Shown here: positions 43,287-48,332 of the stretch, one piece after another
Layout of the letters: every line of letters begins with the position of its first letter
How positions within the stretch are numbered: the first letter of the stretch is position 1
NCBI GenBank assembly: GCA_002292345.1
Contig: DBBT01000087.1
Span: forward strand, 1 to 48,332
From: Opitutia bacterium UBA977
GTDB lineage: Bacteria > Verrucomicrobiota > Verrucomicrobiia > Opitutales > Coraliomargaritaceae
Length of the DNA stretch: 48,332 nt
Direction of reading: 5' to 3'
Translations under genes and position numbers: made by a program
The notes under the pieces: generated by a model
Told to the model about the DNA's origin: nothing
Seen by the model: the letters and a program-made list of their open reading frames with translations, nothing else
The model's database searches: none

Positions 43287-43384
43287 CGAAGCTACCATCA
43301 GATGCGTGACGCAGTCTTGCAAGTTAGAACGCAACGAAGCAAATTTAAGCTAACGCTTTGTAATAATAGAATTAACGCAGCCTC

Positions 43385-45058
43385 ATGACACCAACGACTC
43401 AAGTCCGCGCCCCGATTTTATCGTTATTATTAGGACTTCTCCTCGGGCTGATTCTAGCCCGTCACTACACCGCGCCACTGCCCCTGCTTCTATGTGTCGC
43501 ATTTAGCGGCAGCGTCGCGGCGCTTCGACTCGCACGAAACGAAAGTTTACAGTGGCAATGGATGCTGTGTTTCTTGATCAGCACAACCCTCTGCTGCTGG
43601 GCTTATGGGCAACTTCGACTACCTAAGGCGCCACAGGCCTACAACCTTACCCTACCAGCGCGCGAGGCGCAGTTAGCCATCGAAATACAACGCGTCATGC
43701 AACCTGGCGTACGTTATGGCAAACCTAGCGGAATCGCCCGCGTTCTCGACGCGCCCACCACCAGCCGCATACATACCGACGATCAGATCTACTTTAAACT
43801 GACGCTTCCGCCCGAACTAGCAGAACAGACCGCCCAACTAAACATCCAGCGCGGGCTACAACTGCAGACCACCGGTGTGCTCACGCCGATCCTACCGTCG
43901 GCCACCACCAGTGATAAAGACGATTTCGAAACCTACCTACAAAGCATCGGCGTACACTACCGCTTCGACCGCACTGGCCCGCTGCAAATACTGCGAGCGC
44001 CAGTCGCCTTTGATCGGTTTTGCGCGGCAATGAATCAGCGATTTCAAGCAACACTGCGGTTGGGAGCACCAGAAAATTCGGAACTTGCCAATGTATACGT
44101 CGCGATGCTTTTGGGCCGTAAGATCGAACTGAGCAAAGCACAAATCGAGCGCTATCGAATGACTGGTACCATGCACTTCTTCGCGATCAGTGGCTTACAT
44201 ATCGGTGTAATTGCGACGGTGATTGCTCAATTCCTCTTACTCATCCGAGTGCCGCGAGCAGTTGCCCCATGGATCGGACTGCCGCTATTGTATTTCTATG
44301 TCGAAATAACCGGCGGCACGCCCTCCGCCATTCGCGCGTTTCTGATGGCGGCTTTTTTCTGGTCCAGCTTTGCCTGCCAGCGCCAGCGCTCCCCATTCTC
44401 TGCCCTGATGTGCTCCGCCATCTTAGTACTAATAATCGATCCCAATCAATTGTGGAGCCTTGGCTTTCAGCTCTCCTACGCGGTGGTACTCAGCATATTA
44501 TTATTTGGCCTACCGCTACACCAAGTCTTAACGGGCCGCTGCCAGCCCTATCAGTGGTTGCCGGAACAAGACTGGAACGCTCGGCAGCGCGCCTTTGCTT
44601 GGTCGCTCGACAAAGTTTTACTACTGTTTGCCATTAGCTTCTCCGCCTGGCTAGCGAGTACACCGCTCAGCGCTGGACTGTTCGGGTTCGTCGCGCCCGG
44701 TGCGATTTTACTCAACATGCTGTTGGTCTATTTAGTCGCCATCGTCATCAGTGGCGGCGTCATCTCTCTGACTTGTTCCGGCACCCTGCTCTCTGGCCTT
44801 GCGGAATTCATCAACCACTCCGCTTGGACTGTGATTTATCTAATGGATCACATGGTAATCTTCTGCGCACAACTCCCTTGTGCCATTCTGCCCAGTGATG
44901 GCTTCTCAACCGCTCTCAGCTATACTGCACTGTGCGTTTATTTTGCCATATTATTGTGGCTGCATCGCTGCGCGGCGCGATTACAGGGCCACGCCATGTG
45001 GCTACCACCACTCGTCATAATCAGTATTGTTATAACTGGGCTGGTGGTGATTGATTGA
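43385..45058 (+). CDS. comEC: ComEC/Rec2-family DNA uptake channel protein lacking the hydrolase domain
   Basis: A 557-residue membrane protein. The N-terminal region (1-205) has two membrane helices and an OB-like DUF4131 domain (YFKLTLPPELAEQTAQLNIQ). The Competence domain (225-530) includes HFFAISGLHIGVIATVIAQF, the signature ISGLH(I/L), LYFYVEITGGTPSAIRAFLM, and DPNQLWSLGFQLSYAVVLSI. It forms the inner-membrane channel for single-stranded DNA in natural transformation. Full-length ComEC also carries a C-terminal metallo-beta-lactamase-like hydrolase; the stop at 45058 leaves none, a shorter version found in several phyla. It begins 98 bp from the divergent rarA. Confidence 0.9.
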   Translation: MTPTTQVRAPILSLLLGLLLGLILARHYTAPLPLLLCVAFSGSVAALRLARNESLQWQWMLCFLISTTLCCWAYGQLRLPKAPQAYNLTLPAREAQLAIEIQRVMQPGVRYGKPSGIARVLDAPTTSRIHTDDQIYFKLTLPPELAEQTAQLNIQRGLQLQTTGVLTPILPSATTSDKDDFETYLQSIGVHYRFDRTGPLQILRAPVAFDRFCAAMNQRFQATLRLGAPENSELANVYVAMLLGRKIELSKAQIERYRMTGTMHFFAISGLHIGVIATVIAQFLLLIRVPRAVAPWIGLPLLYFYVEITGGTPSAIRAFLMAAFFWSSFACQRQRSPFSALMCSAILVLIIDPNQLWSLGFQLSYAVVLSILLFGLPLHQVLTGRCQPYQWLPEQDWNARQRAFAWSLDKVLLLFAISFSAWLASTPLSAGLFGFVAPGAILLNMLLVYLVAIVISGGVISLTCSGTLLSGLAEFINHSAWTVIYLMDHMVIFCAQLPCAILPSDGFSTALSYTALCVYFAILLWLHRCAARLQGHAMWLPPLVIISIVITGLVVID

Positions 45059-45080
45059 ACAACGATAATTACAATAGTGT

Positions 45081-45142
45081 AGTGGCGACTCGCCCTCCTT
45101 TACAGCAACACAGGATGAATTTGGGTGAGTTGCCCACACTCC
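45081..45142. repeat. REP-like repeat pair
   Basis: AGTGGCGACTCGCCCTCCTTT (45081-45101) and GGGTGAGTTGCCCACACTCC (45123-45142) are facing versions of the GGGCGAGTCGCCC element at 37589-37662. They lie in the gap between comEC and the ribosomal-protein terminator. The same flanking CTCC/GGAG context recurs. Confidence 0.6.
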
Positions 45143-45267
45143 TATCGCGGTCTATTATACTCGAAGAGTGCAATGGCTCAAACATGCCCCAGAAACAAGG
45201 ACCCGTTGCAATCGAGACTTTGCCACTAATGCAACGCCATCTCCGGCAGACCTCCATCGGCGATGAA

Positions 45268-45306
45268 CCAAAAAAAGCCCACTGCAATGTGCAGCGGGCC
45301 TTTTTT
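45268..45306 (-). terminator. Terminator of the rpmJ-rpmE2 operon
   Basis: On the minus strand GGCCCGCTGCAC and GTGGGC-type arms form a strong stem (AAAGCCCACTGC / GCAGCGGGCCTTT with one bulge), with A-run on one side and T-run on the other. It lies about 30 bp past the L31 stop. Confidence 0.8.
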
Positions 45307-45335
45307 GAAAATACGATCTGAAGCCAACCCGCGTC

Positions 45336-45581
45336 TTAGCGACGGCGAGTGAACTTGCTTTGGAACTTCTCGACACGACCAGCAGTATCCACGAAACGCT
45401 TCTCACCAGTGAAGGCGGGGTGCGAATCAGCAGTAATGTCGCAAATTACCACTTGGTAATCAACGCCATCGATTGTTTCAGTCTTGCTGCCACGCATTGT
45501 GGAGCGAGTCAGATATTTAGTGCCCGTCGAAACATCGACGAAGGCAATCGGGTTGAGCTTTGGATGAATATCAGCTTTCAC
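45336..45581 (-). CDS. rpmE2: 50S ribosomal protein L31, type B
   Basis: An 81-residue L31. It starts at GTG (45581) with a good Shine-Dalgarno, AAGGA, seven bases before it. MKADIHPKLNP, VDVSTGTKYLTRST and HPAFTGEKRFVDTAGRVEKF identify L31 type B. The zinc-binding CxxC pairs of type A L31 are absent (its one cysteine is in VICDIT), so it is the zinc-independent form. It follows rpmJ by 26 bp. Bacteria with both types induce B under zinc limitation; whether a type A copy exists elsewhere is unknown. Confidence 0.95.
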   Translation of the reverse strand: MKADIHPKLNPIAFVDVSTGTKYLTRSTMRGSKTETIDGVDYQVVICDITADSHPAFTGEKRFVDTAGRVEKFQSKFTRRR

Positions 45582-45607
45582 AGTAGTGTCCTTTCGAAGG
45601 TTTCGAG

Positions 45608-45733
45608 CTATCCCTGACGCGCTTTAAAGCGAGGGTTAGACTTGCAGATTACGTAAACGCGTCCCTTACGACGAACTACCTGGCAGTCCGGGTGACGGTT
45701 TTTGAGAGATTTAAGAGAAGATACAACTTTCAT
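45608..45733 (-). CDS. rpmJ: 50S ribosomal protein L36, type B
   Basis: A 41-residue protein read from ATG at 45733 to TAG at 45608: [20 protein letters not shown], then [21 protein letters not shown] split after position 20. The length of 41 and the [12 protein letters not shown] segment are typical of type B L36. Type A L36 is 37-38 residues with four zinc ligands. It is the first gene of a two-gene operon with L31 type B. Confidence 0.93.
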   Translation of the reverse strand: MKVVSSLKSLKNRHPDCQVVRRKGRVYVICKSNPRFKARQG

Positions 45734-45814
45734 AACAAGAAAAGAGAGAATTGGTGAAAAAAGGGTCGAGCCCCCCCTCTGTCAATGGCAAAGACCGAAA
45801 TAAACCACCTAATT

Positions 45815-46390
45815 TCAGTTCATTGAAAGGTCGTCAGGTTCCTCTGCGAGTAACTGCATCTCGGGCCCAAGTTGGGCAAGCATCGCGCGCCAAAGAGCCA
45901 CGCTCTCAAGCAACTCGAGGTCAGGGCTTAAGGGGCATACCAGCCAAGCATCCTCCTCGATCTCGCCTTCCAGTTGACCATCACCCCAAGCAGAATGGCC
46001 AATAAAGCCGCGCAACTCGAATTCGGGGTCATCTTGCAGAATTTGGCGGGCTTTATCCTCATCAATCCCAAAATAAAGCTTAAAGGTGCCATCGGCGCTA
46101 GACCACTTCCACGCCACTAGAATCATTTGATCGCGACCGACTGGACCACCGTCGTAGAGGGGTACTCCGGCAAACTCAGTGCCTGCCAACTCCAGATCAT
46201 ACTGACCCAGCGTCTGATGGAGTGGCCTATTGACAATCACACCCAAACAGCCCTCGATCGCCGAATGCGCGGTCAACAGCACAACTGTGCGCGTAAACTG
46301 CGAGTCCAACAAAGATGGATGCGCCACCAATAAAGAGCCTGCGAGATGCATCGCCTCATCATTCTGATTACGATCTGGAATCAAACGCAT
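45815..46390 (-). CDS. YqgE/AlgH family protein
   Basis: A 191-residue cytoplasmic protein. Family motifs: LAGSLLVAHPSLLDSQFTRT, VVLLTAHSAIEGCLGVIVNR then PL, FIGHSAWGDGQLEGEIEED (family GYAGWGxGQLExE position) and WLVCPLSP. AlgH/YqgE has no firmly established biochemical role; it is associated with redox control of transcription in Pseudomonas. Its stop at 45815 is ~80 bp from rpmJ. The next gene upstream (dCMP deaminase) ends 12 bp before its start, so the two may be cotranscribed. Confidence 0.92.
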   Translation of the reverse strand: MRLIPDRNQNDEAMHLAGSLLVAHPSLLDSQFTRTVVLLTAHSAIEGCLGVIVNRPLHQTLGQYDLELAGTEFAGVPLYDGGPVGRDQMILVAWKWSSADGTFKLYFGIDEDKARQILQDDPEFELRGFIGHSAWGDGQLEGEIEEDAWLVCPLSPDLELLESVALWRAMLAQLGPEMQLLAEEPDDLSMN

Positions 46391-46402
46391 ACCAAGATCC
46401 AG

Positions 46403-46909
46403 TTATAACTGCTCTAGGCTGACTCCACTCTCAGTGAGTATTGCCTTCACCAGTTCATCATTCCGGTAATCACTATGATACTTGATACAACCAATTCCTG
46501 CCGCCGCCAAAATTTTGGCACAATTAATACACGGAAAATGTGTCACATATACAGTTGTGCCTTCGAGCGATACGCCGCGCCGCGCTGCATCGCAAATCGC
46601 ATTTTGCTCGGCATGCACCGTCGCTTGCTCATGCCCATCACGCACGCGCGAGGCATGCGGCGCACCTGGCAAAAAACCATTATAGCCAGCCGCAATGATC
46701 CGGTTTTTCTGTGACCCGCCAGAGACGATCACGCAGCCCACATGCAAGCGATCACAACTGGAGCGCGAGGCCATTAGCAGAGCCGTCGCCATGAAATAAA
46801 TATCCCAAGACGGACGTGTCCCCCATGATTCGGTCAAGCTCTCGAGCTGATTCAACATGGTCGTATCGCTCAGCGCAGCAGCGACAGGTGACTCAGATTC
46901 GTTACTCAT
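46403..46909 (-). CDS. Deoxycytidylate (dCMP) deaminase
   Basis: A 168-residue zinc enzyme. ATG at 46909 (MSNESESPVAAALS) is preferred; an upstream ATG at 46966 is also in frame. The CMP/dCMP deaminase zinc site is complete: HAEQNAI (His ligand and catalytic Glu) and PCINCAK (two Cys ligands). RPSWDIYFMATALLMASRSS at the N-terminus and AAGYNGFLPGAPH are typical of dCMP deaminases. It converts dCMP to dUMP for thymidylate synthesis. The B. subtilis homologue ComEB lies in a competence operon, but this one is not beside comEC. Confidence 0.92.
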   Translation of the reverse strand: MSNESESPVAAALSDTTMLNQLESLTESWGTRPSWDIYFMATALLMASRSSCDRLHVGCVIVSGGSQKNRIIAAGYNGFLPGAPHASRVRDGHEQATVHAEQNAICDAARRGVSLEGTTVYVTHFPCINCAKILAAAGIGCIKYHSDYRNDELVKAILTESGVSLEQL

Positions 46910-46972
46910 AATAGATTCATATATTGCTCGGATCGTCGCGTTCGCAATCGTGAAGTTAGCCTGCACTGCAAG

Positions 46973-47743
46973 CTACCAAGGAAATACTTTAACCGAAAGA
47001 TAGCCCTGCGGAAACTGACTACGCACCTCCGGCCGGCGCAACCACTCATCCGCAGCACGATCGAAGTCCGCATTACCTGAGGACTGGCCTAGCGTCGGCG
47101 CATATGATGTCAGACCACTGCCGGAAACACGCATAAAATACAACACCGGCCGCTCCACAGAGGACGAGGTGGTGTAACTCAAATCCACCGGGATTGAAAA
47201 GCGACGCGCGGCCAGTTCCCCAAGAATCGAAACTTCCGCGATCGGCGTGGCATCTGGAAATTCCGCGAGAGACTGCGGCGATTCAGTAATGCCTGCGAAG
47301 AAACGCCAAAAGCGCGACGCTAATAAATCGAGCGGCTTATCTACCGCAATATTTTGAGGCACCAAAAAAATCGACGGCTGCAGTTCACTGAGCAACTGAA
47401 TCTTCGGCTCAAACTCGGGAAACTGTCCCTGCATTTCATCTTTGGGATCCATCAGCAGCACTTGAGATGCATTCCAGCGAGTCGGAATAAACAGTGGCGC
47501 GGAGTCAAACAACGCGGCCAACTCTTCCAGTTCACGATCATTTGCGAGCGAACCTGCCGAAACGTACTCCACATAAGGACCAGTGGCGACTCGATCTGGC
47601 AACGGACTGGAAACTACTCGAAACACCAAAAACCCAGCAAGATGCAGCGCCACCCCGAGCAACAAGCTCACACGCAATAGCGGCGAAATCATTTCGGGTG
47701 AGCGCTGTGTCACAGGCTCGGACAACTGGGGAGCAATCGACAT
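46973..47743 (-). CDS. Single-pass membrane protein, TonB-like
   Basis: A 256-residue protein with ATG at 47743 overlapping the ExbD stop by one base (TGATG); a GTG at 47746 is also possible. A cytoplasmic N-terminus precedes one membrane helix (LLRVSLLLGVALHLAGFLVF), followed by a periplasmic region. The last ~60 residues (SSSVERPVLYFMRVSGSGL, then ADFDRAADEWLRRPEVRS, QFPQGYLSVKVFPW) look like the small C-terminal domain of TonB-family energy transducers, but there is no Pro-Lys-rich spanner and no family I can name with certainty. Coupling to ExbD supports a TonB-type role. Confidence 0.6.
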   Translation of the reverse strand: MSIAPQLSEPVTQRSPEMISPLLRVSLLLGVALHLAGFLVFRVVSSPLPDRVATGPYVEYVSAGSLANDRELEELAALFDSAPLFIPTRWNASQVLLMDPKDEMQGQFPEFEPKIQLLSELQPSIFLVPQNIAVDKPLDLLASRFWRFFAGITESPQSLAEFPDATPIAEVSILGELAARRFSIPVDLSYTTSSSVERPVLYFMRVSGSGLTSYAPTLGQSSGNADFDRAADEWLRRPEVRSQFPQGYLSVKVFPW

Positions 47744-48288
47744 CACAATACCGGAAAGAATGCGTTACTCCCTGATTGCAATGCATCTCCAGGAATCAAC
47801 TCGAGCACCTCTGGCACTTGATCTCCCGCAATCTGCACCTCAGCAAATCCGGCACTTTGGGCCATCCGGCACAGATCCAAAAATAGTTGTAGCTCCATCG
47901 AGGCCTCCGCCTTAACCAACAATACGGCATTCTGCTCGGTGCGATCCTCTAGATGTCGACCAAACGCCTGCTCCACCGAAGCATGCTCATATACACTGCC
48001 GTCAAAAAATAACATCCCGCCATTACCGATCGTCAACACCGCCACTTCAGCAGCATCGTGCTGCAGACGTAGATCTGTCTCAGGTAAATTCACCCGCACG
48101 CCCGGCAACATCACAAAGCGTGTAAACAGTAAACTGATCAATAGCGCCAATACCAATAAATCCAACACTGGAATCGGATCGATCTTGATCTCAGGGCGCT
48201 TCAATCGCTCCAACAAACCAAACGACGCGGTGAACTCAGCAGTCGGTGCGGTTAAATTACCCGCGGGCTTTTGCTCAGGCATACTCAT
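47743..48288 (-). CDS. ExbD/TolR-family biopolymer transport protein
   Basis: A 181-residue protein. A cytoplasmic tail precedes one membrane helix with the essential aspartate (IDPIPVLDLLVLALLISLLF), then GVRVNLPETD, the ExbD/TolR periplasmic start. The C-terminal periplasmic domain includes NAVLLVKAEASMELQLFLDL and the usual ExbD strand-helix pattern. With ExbB (TolQ) it forms the proton-driven motor for TonB- or Tol-type work. It is coupled to the TonB-like gene and follows a partial gene, probably ExbB, at the right edge, 3 bp from its stop. Confidence 0.9.
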   Translation of the reverse strand: MSMPEQKPAGNLTAPTAEFTASFGLLERLKRPEIKIDPIPVLDLLVLALLISLLFTRFVMLPGVRVNLPETDLRLQHDAAEVAVLTIGNGGMLFFDGSVYEHASVEQAFGRHLEDRTEQNAVLLVKAEASMELQLFLDLCRMAQSAGFAEVQIAGDQVPEVLELIPGDALQSGSNAFFPVL

Positions 48289-48291
48289 TGG

Positions 48292-48332
48292 CTAACCCTC
48301 ACCTTTCTCGATCGGCGCTGCTACTGTTGCCG
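48292..48332 (-). CDS. C-terminal end of an upstream gene, possibly ExbB
   Basis: The minus strand from 48332 is open in one frame to a TAG at 48294-48292, three bases before the ExbD start: ATVAAPIEKGEG. Too short to identify, but a tight junction before exbD suggests an exbB/tolQ gene. One other frame also ends nearby, so the frame is not certain. Confidence 0.4.
   Translation of the reverse strand, partial: ATVAAPIEKGEG

Noticed and set aside
1..48332. CRISPR array, rRNA operon or complete insertion sequence
   Set aside because: No regularly spaced direct repeats, ribosomal RNA sequence or transposase gene was found. The repeats seen are operators or palindromes.

Overview
The window looks like a chromosome segment of a marine, polysaccharide-degrading member of the Verrucomicrobiota, probably Opitutales/Puniceicoccales (Coraliomargarita- or Lentimonas-like). 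This is inferred from the gene mix and is not proven: GH92 and GH2 glycosidases and sulfatases with long extra domains, a Tat-exported Gfo/Idh/MocA oxidoreductase, a PEP-CTERM-tagged surface protein, TPR-ExbB clusters and frequent weak Shine-Dalgarno sequences.

Positions 1 to about 24,420 hold a polysaccharide-utilisation region, almost entirely on the minus strand. It contains a class I mannose-6-phosphate isomerase-like gene (cut by the window edge), a GH92 enzyme with an EF-hand tail, a divergent AraC regulator, a canonical GH92 mannosidase, a Gfo/Idh/MocA oxidoreductase, a sugar-porter MFS transporter, a GH2 beta-galactosidase-like enzyme, a very large multidomain sulfatase, a PEP-CTERM protein, two almost identical receiver-AraC response regulators, a sensor kinase and a secreted endonuclease/exonuclease/phosphatase-family protein. 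The substrate is inferred to be a sulfated, mannose- and galactose-containing glycan. Debris lies between the genes: a GH43-like C-terminus, a Fic-like C-terminus and one clear plus one possible sulfatase C-terminus. The locus has been remodelled.

The most striking signal is a 66-bp promoter module present four times (13098-13163, 17446-17511, 18347-18412, 19503-19568), always just upstream of a minus-strand gene: GH2, the sulfatase, response regulator 1 and the PEP-CTERM protein. Each copy has two direct half-sites TGTCG-N4-ATGAT (minus-strand reading) exactly 22 bp apart, followed at a fixed distance by a TATATT-like -10 box with no recognisable -35. This fits an operator for the duplicated response regulators. 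The proposed circuit is: kinase and regulator 2 sense a glycan; the regulators activate GH2-MFS-(oxidoreductase-GH92), the sulfatase, the surface protein and regulator 1 itself.

Positions 24,745-26,318 carry a HipBA-type toxin-antitoxin pair. A tRNA-Pro(TGG) follows, beside an inverted duplication of its own 3' end. From about 26,800 the content is mostly housekeeping: a TPR / unknown / ExbB envelope operon, DUF3127 protein, YfeH-like symporter, EngB GTPase, an AT-hook protein, an orphan GspF-like protein, a DEAD-box helicase, DUF983 protein, dihydrolipoyl dehydrogenase, RarA, ComEC, type-B ribosomal proteins L36 and L31, YqgE, dCMP deaminase, and an ExbD / TonB-like pair at the right edge. 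Dispersed GGGCGAGTCGCCC palindromes sit in several gaps of this half.
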